A stretch of 64,000 bases of DNA from Desulfosporosinus acididurans. GTDB lineage: Bacteria; Bacillota; Desulfitobacteriia; Desulfitobacteriales; Desulfitobacteriaceae. Shown in pieces: positions 56,951 to 64,000 of the stretch (position 1 is its first letter; each line of letters starts with the position of its first letter). The stretch spans positions 1 to 64,000 of the forward strand of contig NZ_LDZY01000003.1 in NCBI RefSeq assembly GCF_001029285.1. The letters run 5' to 3'. Under the pieces are notes generated by a model. It searched no databases. It saw only the letters and a list, made by a program, of their open reading frames with translations, and was not told the origin of the DNA. The translations under genes were made by a program, and so were the position numbers.

Positions 56951-56962
56951 GGTGTGCACACC
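56951..56962 (-). promoter_or_regulatory. Palindrome near the amtB transcription start
   Basis: GGTGTGCACACC is a perfect 12-bp palindrome, at the probable 5' end of the amtB leader. It may be an operator or a short stem. Confidence 0.4.
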
Positions 56963-56973
56963 TTATGGTTGGT

Positions 56974-57003
56974 ATTTTAGCACGTTAAAAGGTCGTTTGG
57001 CAA
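56974..57003 (-). promoter_or_regulatory. Candidate sigma-A-type promoter of amtB
   Basis: On the minus strand TTGCCA, an 18-bp spacer, then TAAAAT. Transcription would start about 56967, leaving a ~125-nt leader with the palindrome and attenuator-like hairpin. Confidence 0.4.
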
Positions 57004-57092
57004 TCCCCTGGTGGGTATGAATTTTGTATACCTGATGGGTCAAGACAGCAATTTCCTTTGATGGAGCATTATATGGAGAATCCTCGGGTCGG

Positions 57093-57341
57093 GGAGCTTC
57101 GCCCACATCGCTCACTCAGCATTCCAAGGCTCGCCCACTCGGTAGCGTGGGAGCTATCTTCAGCGGATAAATATTCTCTGAAGATAGCCGCTTCGAGCGA
57201 AAATGTCCACTGGACACTTTCGTACCAGAACCACAGGGTAATACCTGATGTGAACCACCGGCTTCGCTTCCCACGCAACCTTTGTGGGCCTTGCCGCCTC
57301 TCCATGCAATGAGTTCCCTCTTGTGGGCGAAGCTCCCTTCC
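57093..57341. repeat. Structured repeat with long inverted ends, possible MITE
   Basis: Begins GGGAGCTTCGCCCAC and ends with its complement GTGGGCGAAGCTCCC. Internal hairpins: GCTATCTTCAG/CTGAAGATAGC and GTCCACTGGAC. About 250 bp, no coding sense, in the amtB-DUF445 gap. Not the same as the IS605-like remnants. Confidence 0.5.
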
Positions 57342-57630
57342 TCTAAGGTCTATTTATCAGAGTGGCAAAGGAGGGAGTATTGAAAAACCAGCTTGAGCAG
57401 GTCGAAGACAGCGTCCACTTTCCTTTACAATCCAAACAAGGGACTGATGCAAAATGCATAAACGCTTTTTATTTAACAAAATCCCGCATAAATAGTGGTT
57501 TGAACCCTCCACATATGCAGAATTCCATTTATAAAAACGGATAGATATTCATCATGCAACGGCCCCTTGCGAATAATTGACTGTAAATCTGTATTCCGAA
57601 AAACCAAGTCTGAAGCTTCATATAGGGCCT

Positions 57631-58938
57631 TTAATGGATAAGCTGAGCTACATGCACAATAAATGGTCCAATATAAGGATCATAGACATAGTCTAAGAAG
57701 AAAAACAAGAACATTCCTACAAGGCTGCCGATCATTGAGCCATTGATACGAATCCATTGAAGATCGTTTCCGGCTTTTTCTTCGACAAATTGATTCAAAT
57801 CTTCGTTTGAGTAACTTGTGAGGGTTTCCCTGACGATCATGCCAATTTCGTGGTGTTCATTTTGGATAACCTGACACAAGATGTCTGTGACAAAGGAATT
57901 AAGCTGGTCTTGAAGGTGTTTATTGTTCTGAAAGTCGTTCCAGCCCTGTTGGATATAGGGGGCGATTACGTTGTTTAGGACTTCCGGTTCGGTGGAGGAA
58001 GCTGTGTTCAGGAAAATACTCAGGATTTTGGTGAGGAGTTCCTGGAAAAAGTTCTCTTGCAATAGGCCGTTTTTCCAGGATTCGACTTGTGCTTGGAAAT
58101 CTGTGTCTGCTGTTAAGGATTCCAGATTGTTGACGAGACTTTCTCTTAGGGCTTGGCGCAGGGGATCTGCCGGGTCATTAAACTTACGCAGGGTAAGCAG
58201 TAGTTCGATATGCAGGGCATCTGCTGCTTCTTCCATATTTAATCCGTCAGACATTTCTACAAAACCTAAGAGGGTCCGAAAAATTGTCCCGCCATTGCCT
58301 AGTTTCTCGGCTTTGATGGTCTCCAAATAATTAAGAATAAGCTGGCGAGTCTCTCCTTCTGAGGCCTTTTCCCAAAGCAGTTCCACGAAGCGATCCAAAC
58401 CTTGATCAAGATAGCCTTTAGTTAAGGCCCAGCGGCTTAACTTCTCAACCTTCGGAGCTAAGGGCCAAGTCTGTGCTTTCTGCTGGAGAAACCCGGTTAA
58501 TTTCTCTGCCAGGACAGCTGGGTCCTGTTTTTCCGCCGTGTGCCGCAGGAAAAAAACGGCTTTGTCCGTTAAATAGGCTGCCCCTCCCTGCTTTTCCACA
58601 AACTGAACAAGTGCGTCGAGGTAGGCGACTTCAGAGATTTTCCGGCGAATTATGTCCATGTGCAAGAGTTCTGTTTGGACCATCCCTGCCACAGCTTCGA
58701 TGAGTTTCACGCGATTACGCGGAATGAGCTCTGTATGATACCCCCAGCCCAGCGGTTTTTTAAAAATGGCCGTGACCGCAAACCAATCGGCGATCCCACC
58801 CACCAAGGCTGCTTCAAGGATGAAATTAAGAAGCTGCCAGCCTACGCTTTGTGGGTAAGTGTATTTTAAGAAAACAGACCCTAAAAAGCCAATAAAGACA
58901 AGAGCAAGTGTGATGTTGGCTTTCTTATGATAATTCAT
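57631..58938 (-). CDS. DUF445 family membrane protein
   Basis: 435 aa from ATG 58938, overlapping the stop of the upstream DUF445 gene by 4 bp. The N-terminus has two hydrophobic segments and the family signature AALVGGIADWFAVTAIFKKPLG, RNRVKLIEAVAGMVQTELL; the C-terminus ends with the membrane helix ending GSLVGMFLFFFLDYVYDP. Members are anchored at both ends with a large helical domain between. Function is poorly known; the family includes YheB of B. subtilis. Length is as expected. Confidence 0.85.
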   Translation of the reverse strand: MNYHKKANITLALVFIGFLGSVFLKYTYPQSVGWQLLNFILEAALVGGIADWFAVTAIFKKPLGWGYHTELIPRNRVKLIEAVAGMVQTELLHMDIIRRKISEVAYLDALVQFVEKQGGAAYLTDKAVFFLRHTAEKQDPAVLAEKLTGFLQQKAQTWPLAPKVEKLSRWALTKGYLDQGLDRFVELLWEKASEGETRQLILNYLETIKAEKLGNGGTIFRTLLGFVEMSDGLNMEEAADALHIELLLTLRKFNDPADPLRQALRESLVNNLESLTADTDFQAQVESWKNGLLQENFFQELLTKILSIFLNTASSTEPEVLNNVIAPYIQQGWNDFQNNKHLQDQLNSFVTDILCQVIQNEHHEIGMIVRETLTSYSNEDLNQFVEEKAGNDLQWIRINGSMIGSLVGMFLFFFLDYVYDPYIGPFIVHVAQLIH

Positions 58939-60206
58939 CGGAACACCATCCCCAATACATAAATCAGCATCCCAACCAGGCCGCCCACAAGAGATCCGTT
59001 AATCCGTATCATCTGCAAATCATTGCCCGCCTTCTCTTCGATCAGTGTGACCAGCTTATCATTCGTTAGGGGATAAAGTCCTTCGCGAACCGTTCGTCCA
59101 ATAACATCATGATGATCTTCAATTTGTCTTTCCAGGAAGCTTCGAACTTCTCGATTGAAGGCTTTCCTTAACTCCGGCTTATGCTTTATTGCTTCCAGAT
59201 TTTGATCCCAGTCATCCCGCAGCTTCTTCAAGCCGCGTTCAATAACTTTGGGTACTAGATCAGAACTCGTTTCCCTGGTCGACTCAGCCTCTTCAGGCAG
59301 ATCGCTGTCGGTGTATGTAAGGGCGGTTAAAGCTTTAGCACAAAGTTGACTGACCTTATCCTGCATTTCCGGGTTCGTCTTCAGGTTTATAATGCCCTTC
59401 CGAACCAATTCCTTCAGCCAGCGCTCAACAGTTCCGTCCTGCAAAGCGGTCTTCCCTTTATCTATAATACCCTGGGCAAGAACTTCTGGTGAGGGCAAAA
59501 ACTTGCCAACGAGTTTACGCGTCGGGTTATTAGCTCCATATCGTATTAAGGCTGCCTCTATCATGTTTGTCAATGCTCTATTCACCGTGGGTTGGAGCAG
59601 CAGTTCTTTCATAGCCTTACATAAAGCCTGCAACAAATGATCAATTTGACCATGCTCAAGAGAAAATTCAAGAACGGCAATTAAGGTTTCCGAGAGCTCC
59701 AGCCTAGTCAGGTTCTCTTGGCTGATCAGGTTCTCTTGCAGTAGTCCTTGCAGAGATCGAGATAAACTGTTCGTGTCCAAAGAGCGCTTAATTTCCTCGG
59801 TCAAGTCAACAAGCAGTTGTTTGGCAGATTCCTTGACCTGATCCTGTTGAAAGACCTTAAGCAACTCCCCTGAAAAATCCCACATCCCTAGTTTTTGTTT
59901 CAAGACATCTTTAGTCAGTAATTCGTCCTGAACCATATCCGCCAGAGCGTTGAAAATCCGTTCGCGATTTCTAGGAATAATTTCTGTACGCAGCAGTTTG
60001 CCAGGCCTAATTCCTAAAGGCCGCCGAAATAAAGCTGTCACTGCGAACCAATCGGCAAGTCCTCCTATCATTCCCGCACTGCACCCGCTGGAGATAAGTC
60101 CGCCCCAAAAGCTTGTGGCGTGAAAAGGATAACTCAACAAAAACCCCAAGGTAATTCCCCCTAGGGTGAGGTTAGCGCTTTGGGTATTATTTATTTTCTT
60201 AACCAT
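58935..60206 (-). CDS. DUF445 family membrane protein (paralogue)
   Basis: 423 aa from ATG 60206 with TAGGTGG upstream. Has the same signature (GMIGGLADWFAVTALFRRPLG, PRNRERIFNALADMVQDELL) and a C-terminal NGSLVGGLVGMLIYVLGMVF. The middle helical part differs from the downstream paralogue. The genes overlap by 4 bp, so the two proteins are probably made together and may form one complex. Confidence 0.85.
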   Translation of the reverse strand: MVKKINNTQSANLTLGGITLGFLLSYPFHATSFWGGLISSGCSAGMIGGLADWFAVTALFRRPLGIRPGKLLRTEIIPRNRERIFNALADMVQDELLTKDVLKQKLGMWDFSGELLKVFQQDQVKESAKQLLVDLTEEIKRSLDTNSLSRSLQGLLQENLISQENLTRLELSETLIAVLEFSLEHGQIDHLLQALCKAMKELLLQPTVNRALTNMIEAALIRYGANNPTRKLVGKFLPSPEVLAQGIIDKGKTALQDGTVERWLKELVRKGIINLKTNPEMQDKVSQLCAKALTALTYTDSDLPEEAESTRETSSDLVPKVIERGLKKLRDDWDQNLEAIKHKPELRKAFNREVRSFLERQIEDHHDVIGRTVREGLYPLTNDKLVTLIEEKAGNDLQMIRINGSLVGGLVGMLIYVLGMVFR

Positions 60207-60247
60207 AAAACCACCTACATTAAGCTCTTTAAATCTTGGGCTGAAGA

Positions 60248-60287
60248 GTGAACTCGTTCATACGAAGGGCCCACCCCCACTAACTTC
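60248..60287 (+). mobile_element. IS200/IS605-like remnant, copy H (fragment)
   Basis: GTGAACTCGTTCATACGAAG followed by GGCCCACCCCCACT: the left-end block of the family fused to a short hairpin-side fragment. Confidence 0.35.
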
Positions 60288-60308
60288 TTTCCTAGTTTAT
60301 TCTATTTT

Positions 60309-61496
60309 TTAATCTTGTACCAGAGGCTCAGAAACTTTGATGCTGATTTTACGTCCCGCCAGTATTACAACAAGCACTAAAATGGCTGCTCCCGTCATAT
60401 ACGGCAGCCCCATGTACAAGGCAAAAAGAGCTCCCCCTGTCACAGGCCCGAGGATTCTGCCCAGACTGGCAAACGATTGAAAGAGACCAAGAGATGCTCC
60501 TTGTCCCCGATTGCTTTGTTTAGAGACAAGACTTGAACTAGTGGGAACCATTAAGGAATTGCCTACCATAAAGATAACCGTCGAGGCAATCAGAAAAACT
60601 ATACTTTTATCATCTGCCGAGATAATAATCAATGACAAGCCGACAGCACATAAGAGTGCTCCTGTATTGACGAGTTTAGCATCCCCAAACGTTTTGACTA
60701 ATTTCCCGATAAGTCCTCCCTGAACAATCACAGCAAAGATTCCCATAATAGCAAAGGTTATCCCCATATCCGTAGGGCCGAAACCTACTTTGGCTGCGGC
60801 CAATAAAGCAAAGGTACTCTCAAACATGGACATCGTAAAATTCAAGGTGAAATTAAAGGCGAAGAGGAAAAATAAAGGATCTTTGAGAACCTGAGGAGTA
60901 AGTCTGGCTCTCTTTCGGCCTGAGCCTTTATTCATTTCCTTAAGCGATTCCGGCAAGAAAAACCAGGTAAAGGGAAGGAGTAATAACGCCAATCCCCCTG
61001 CCACAAAAAAAGGAAGAGAGAAACTATATTCTCCCAGGAACCCTCCCAAAGCAGGCCCAAAAATCATTCCCATCCCCATGGCCGCACCGATCATCCCCAT
61101 TCCCTTGGCACGATCAGCTCCTTCGGTAATATCTGCTAAGTACGCCATAGCTGTAGGTAATGTTGCTGAGGAAACGATTCCCGCCAAAGCCCTGAGGACG
61201 ATTAATATATAAAGATTGTTGACCATGCCGAACATTAAAAAGGTTACGCCATAGCCAAGAAGCCCTATGAGGATAACGGGACGTCTTCCAATTCGATCCG
61301 AGAGCTTGCCCCAGACCGGTGCAAAAAAGAACTGCATAATTGAATATGCGGACATGAAAACCCCTAAGGCAAAGGCGCCTCCGCCAAGTTTGCTGACTAA
61401 AAAGGGAAGGATCGGCACAACGATTCCGAACCCTACCATAACCAAAAATTGAATAATAAACAATATTGCCATAGGCCCAATATTTTTTTTGCTCAT
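60309..61496 (-). CDS. MFS drug/solute efflux transporter
   Basis: 395 aa from ATG 61496. Twelve hydrophobic segments; MFS motif A is GKLSDRIGRRPVILIG after helix 2, and helix 5 has a GPALGGFLGEYS motif, the efflux-type signature. Probably a proton-driven exporter of the Bmr/TetA group. It is 93 bp downstream of a MarR regulator on the same strand, suggesting regulated expression by that protein. Substrate unknown. Confidence 0.88.
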   Translation of the reverse strand: MSKKNIGPMAILFIIQFLVMVGFGIVVPILPFLVSKLGGGAFALGVFMSAYSIMQFFFAPVWGKLSDRIGRRPVILIGLLGYGVTFLMFGMVNNLYILIVLRALAGIVSSATLPTAMAYLADITEGADRAKGMGMIGAAMGMGMIFGPALGGFLGEYSFSLPFFVAGGLALLLLPFTWFFLPESLKEMNKGSGRKRARLTPQVLKDPLFFLFAFNFTLNFTMSMFESTFALLAAAKVGFGPTDMGITFAIMGIFAVIVQGGLIGKLVKTFGDAKLVNTGALLCAVGLSLIIISADDKSIVFLIASTVIFMVGNSLMVPTSSSLVSKQSNRGQGASLGLFQSFASLGRILGPVTGGALFALYMGLPYMTGAAILVLVVILAGRKISIKVSEPLVQD

Positions 61497-61589
61497 AAAA
61501 AAACTCCTACTTCTTCCTTTTCATCGTCTTAGCTATCCCCAAATCTGCAATTTCTAAAATATCTTACAGGACTATTCTCTAATTGACGC

Positions 61590-62048
61590 CTATTCAGTAA
61601 AAGGGTTGGCTTCCAATTCAGCCAAAACGGAATTCAATTGCTCCAAAGCCGTATTTAATTTGTTGAGATGCAAAGGATCGAGCCTCTGCATTAAACAACT
61701 AAGTTTTTTCTTTCGCTCCCTCTCAAAGGTTAAGAGTGCATCTTCTCCCTGGGGAGAAAGCTGAATGAGAACAACTCTGCGGTCTTCCTCACTGCGAGTT
61801 CGCATAATCAGGCCCAACTTATGCAAGCGATCCACAAAACTCGTTACGGCACCCAAAGTAATCTCGAACTGCTGAGCAATATCCGAAGGAGTACAGGTGC
61901 CTTTCTGTTCCAATAATTTAAGGAACATCATTTGCTGCATGGATAACTCACATGAAGCAAACATCAAGAAATTCTGGTATTTTTTCCAGACTCTTCTGAA
62001 CAAAAGCTCCGTTTCTTCTACAAGTTTTAAATTCTGATCCTGATCCAT
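61590..62048 (-). CDS. MarR-family transcriptional regulator
   Basis: 152 aa from ATG 62048 with AAGGAGTG seven bases upstream; an in-frame TTG 12 codons earlier is less likely. Winged-helix region CTPSDIAQQFEITLGAVTSF is the recognition helix part, followed by MRTRSEEDRRVVLIQLSPQG, the wing with the conserved DxR pattern. It likely represses itself and the MFS gene downstream until a ligand binds. No operator was identified with confidence. Confidence 0.9.
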   Translation of the reverse strand: MDQDQNLKLVEETELLFRRVWKKYQNFLMFASCELSMQQMMFLKLLEQKGTCTPSDIAQQFEITLGAVTSFVDRLHKLGLIMRTRSEEDRRVVLIQLSPQGEDALLTFERERKKKLSCLMQRLDPLHLNKLNTALEQLNSVLAELEANPFTE

Positions 62049-62382
62049 AGTCTCACTCCTTACCCCGAGAGAGTATTGATCCAAGCTTATTATAAGCTTC
62101 GTAAATACTTCAGGTCAATGTGTCAGGGGGACGGTCCTTTTGACACACTTAACTGCATAAAAGACAGAGAGCCTTCGTAAAAAAACTATTTCAACTTATT
62201 TTGCACCACTGACGATTTGAAAGAGTGTTAATAGGACCGTCCCTTTAACACACCTTTAACAAATTAAAGAGTGTTGAAAGGACCGTCCCTTTGACACACC
62301 TTTACTGCAAATTTTTAATACGTAATTTTTTTATCAATGGGTATGCTAACTTTATGTACTAATAAAAAAAGGAGGTTTCCCG
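62049..62382. other. Intergenic region with three REP-like repeats
   Basis: A 334-bp divergent region between marR and hymA. It has three copies of a GGACGGTCC-type motif with GTGTCA/TGACAC ends. No gene was seen. Confidence 0.5.
62118..62305. repeat. REP-like GTGTCA...GGACGGTCC...TGACAC repeats
   Basis: One copy in one orientation (GTGTCAGGGGGACGGTCC, TTTTGACACAC near 62119-62147) and two in near-direct form (AGGACCGTCCCTTTAACACA near 62234, AGGACCGTCCCTTTGACACA near 62280). The pattern resembles REP sequences served by RAYT (Y1-type) transposases in other bacteria. No transposase is present. Confidence 0.6.
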
Positions 62383-62892
62383 ATGTGTGACAACCCTTCC
62401 CCATATAATCCTTATCAACAGCTTGACCGCTACATTGACGGCCTTCCTTATAAAAAGGAAAATTTGATCGCCATTCTGCATCATGCCCAGCAGCTTTTTG
62501 GCTACTTGCCGGATAAAGTCCAGCGTCATATCGCTGCGAAACTTGATATTCCTTCAGCCAAGGTTTACGGAGTCGTAAGCTTTTACTCTTTTTTTACAAT
62601 GAAACCTCGGGGAAAACATGTTGTTAATGTTTGTATGGGAACCGCTTGCTTTGTCCGAGGTGCTGAGAAATTGCAGCAGGAAATTGAAAAACAGCTTGGA
62701 ATTAAAACCGGCCAAACGACAGAGGATGGGCATTTTTCCCTTGATTCCTTACGTTGTATCGGGGCCTGCGGCCTTGCCCCTGTTATGATGGTCGATGGTA
62801 AAGTTTATGGCCGCCTTATCCATCCGGAAGATATCAAACAGATCTTAGATGAATACCGAGAACCTGCGTTGAAGGAAGGAACATCAACATGA
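62383..62892 (+). CDS. hymA: NuoE/HymA-type [2Fe-2S] thioredoxin-like subunit
   Basis: 169 aa from ATG 62383, AAAGGAGG upstream. Thioredoxin-like 2Fe-2S domain with ligands in NVCMGTACFVRG and LRCIGACGLAPVM, the C-x4-C...C-x3-C pattern of NuoE. HHAQQLFGYLPDKVQRHIA is the helical N-terminal part. Overlaps the next gene by 4 bp (ATGA). It is an electron-transfer subunit of an NAD-linked [FeFe]-hydrogenase or formate dehydrogenase complex; the other subunits lie beyond the window. Confidence 0.93.
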   Translation: MCDNPSPYNPYQQLDRYIDGLPYKKENLIAILHHAQQLFGYLPDKVQRHIAAKLDIPSAKVYGVVSFYSFFTMKPRGKHVVNVCMGTACFVRGAEKLQQEIEKQLGIKTGQTTEDGHFSLDSLRCIGACGLAPVMMVDGKVYGRLIHPEDIKQILDEYREPALKEGTST

Positions 62893-64000
62893 AACTAAAA
62901 ACCAGAGACGACCTTAATAACCTAAAAGCTCAACACCAGGTTCTCCTTCAGAATCGACGATCTGCCCAACCAATTTCTGTCTCTGAGGCTCAAGGAAAGC
63001 CGAGACAGGTTATGGTCTGCGGCGGAACAGGCTGTCACGCCTCGAATAGCCCTCAGATTGTCGAGGCACTTAAGGCAGAACTTCAGCGACGCGGCCTTGC
63101 AGAACAAATTAATGTTCTGCAAACGGGCTGTTTTGGCTTCTGCGAAAAGGGCCCCATTCTTGAAGTTCACCCCGATAACGTCCTTTACCTAGAGGTTTCT
63201 CCCAAAGATGTGCCTGAACTTGTTGAAGAACATTTCATTCAGGGAAAACCCCTTGAACGCCTTCTCTATCAAGATCCAAATACCGAAGAACGCATCGCTT
63301 CAGACCTTCCTTTTTATCACAGCCAAATGCGTATTGCCTTGCGCAACTGCAGCTTGATTTCACCTGAGGATATCCTGGAATATATTGCTGTCGACGGTTA
63401 TCAAGCCTTAGCCAAGGTCTTATTTGCCATGACGCCGGAATCAGTCATTGATGTTATAAAGCAAAGCGGTCTGCGCGGCCGCGGCGGCGGAGGATTTCCC
63501 ACCGGTGTAAAGTGGGAGTTGACTCACAACAATGAGGCAAATAATCGTTATATTATTTGCAATGCTGACGAAGGTGATCCGGGAGCTTTCATGGACCGCT
63601 CAATTTTGGAGGGAGATCCTCACAGCGTCTTAGAGGCTATGTTGATAGCCGGACATACCATTGGTGCCTCTCACGGCTTTATCTATATCCGAGCTGAATA
63701 TCCTCTGGCTATTCATCGCTTAGAAATCGCCATTAAACAAGCCAAGCAGTATGGATTGCTCGGCAAAAACATTTTAAGCAGCGATTTTTGTTTTGACATT
63801 GAAATTAAATACGGAGCAGGAGCCTTTGTCTGCGGAGAGGAAACAGCACTAATCCATTCTATCGAAGGAACCCGCGGCGAACCTTCGGTTAAACCGCCCT
63901 TTCCCGCTCAACAAGGACTTTGGGGGAAACCAACTTGCGTCAATAATGTCGAAACCCTGGCCAATATTCCCCCAATTATTTTAAAAGGAGGGGATTGGTT
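62889..64000 (+). CDS. hymB: NuoF/HymB-type NAD(P)-binding flavoprotein subunit, cut at right edge
   Basis: Starts at ATG 62889 within the hymA stop and is open to the edge (370 codons seen). N-terminal thioredoxin-like ferredoxin domain: VCGGTGCHASNS and LQTGCFGFCEKGPI supply the four Cys. Then the NuoF core: LRGRGGGGFPTGVKWEL (FMN/NAD-binding), CNADEGDPGAFMDRS, and GAFVCGEETALIHSIEG. This is the fused form typical of HymB/HydB/HndC rather than plain NuoF. The catalytic hydrogenase subunit (HymC type) would follow, off-window. Confidence 0.93.
   Translation, partial: MKLKTRDDLNNLKAQHQVLLQNRRSAQPISVSEAQGKPRQVMVCGGTGCHASNSPQIVEALKAELQRRGLAEQINVLQTGCFGFCEKGPILEVHPDNVLYLEVSPKDVPELVEEHFIQGKPLERLLYQDPNTEERIASDLPFYHSQMRIALRNCSLISPEDILEYIAVDGYQALAKVLFAMTPESVIDVIKQSGLRGRGGGGFPTGVKWELTHNNEANNRYIICNADEGDPGAFMDRSILEGDPHSVLEAMLIAGHTIGASHGFIYIRAEYPLAIHRLEIAIKQAKQYGLLGKNILSSDFCFDIEIKYGAGAFVCGEETALIHSIEGTRGEPSVKPPFPAQQGLWGKPTCVNNVETLANIPPIILKGGDW

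Larger units (their letters stand above)
56841..57630. other. Intergenic region upstream of amtB with structured repeat
   Basis: 790 bp. It contains the amtB promoter and attenuator-like leader (56841-57003) and a structured repeat (57093-57341). The final ~290 bp show no recognised element. Two small opposing open frames overlap the structured repeat; neither looks like a protein. Confidence 0.5.

Noticed and set aside
57058-57312. Small open frames on both strands over the structured repeat
   Set aside because: Both follow from the hairpin-rich repeat, show no protein pattern and no ribosome site.

Overview
The window looks like part of the chromosome of a spore-forming, Gram-positive anaerobe of the Clostridia, most probably the Desulfosporosinus/Desulfitobacterium (Peptococcaceae) group. 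The basis is seven proteins with triple cell-wall-binding repeats of the CWB2 type, perfect Spo0A-type boxes before several of them, a HymA/HymB-type NAD-linked dehydrogenase start, AGGAGG ribosome sites with many TTG/GTG starts, and AT-rich intergenic DNA. No rRNA, tRNA, CRISPR array, intact transposase or phage gene was recognised. The genus is an inference. Region 1 (1-25.5 kb) is a cell-surface protein region. It holds a secreted S53 (sedolisin) peptidase cut by the window edge and two large S-layer-like CWB2 proteins in convergent orientation (3052-6711 + and 9015-12623 -). Between those two lies a CWB2 protein with fibronectin III domains. After them come four CWB2-anchored enzymes: an N-acetylmuramoyl-L-alanine amidase, a subtilisin, a GH18 hydrolase and a lytic transglycosylase. 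The last is followed by a GT39-like/DUF2304/GT2 set suited to glycosylating surface components. A small ParE/RelE-like toxin-antitoxin pair sits inside this region. Region 2 (25.8-51.4 kb) is a long surface-polysaccharide locus, almost entirely on the minus strand. It holds a priming phospho-sugar transferase, glycosyltransferases, two Wzy/WaaL-like membrane proteins, a Wzx flippase, a UDP-GlcNAc 2-epimerase, WbpA/B/D-like sugar-nucleotide genes, a CapD/PglF-like dehydratase, two acyltransferases and galU. Two membrane-anchored proteins of unknown role lie near its end. CWB2 domains in Clostridioides difficile bind an anionic polysaccharide encoded beside the S-layer genes, so regions 1 and 2 plausibly form one functional unit: surface proteins and the polymer that anchors them. 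Region 3 (51.6-64 kb) is mostly housekeeping: a CmpB-like membrane protein, clpP, a sporulation-type histidine kinase broken by a frameshift, amtB-glnK with an attenuator-like leader, a DUF445 pair, a marR-MFS pair, and the start of a hymA-hymB operon. The most striking observation is the S-layer pair. The two genes share about 780 bp of almost identical DNA as inverted repeats, while their downstream halves have diverged. Recombination there would swap C-terminal halves between the two 5' ends. The two upstream regions differ: one keeps a long structured leader, and the other is interrupted by an IS200/IS605-like remnant. This suggests an expressed and a less active or silent copy. Other signals are the Spo0A boxes, a dispersed family of hairpin-bearing IS200/IS605-like remnants, the frameshifted kinase and the amtB leader.
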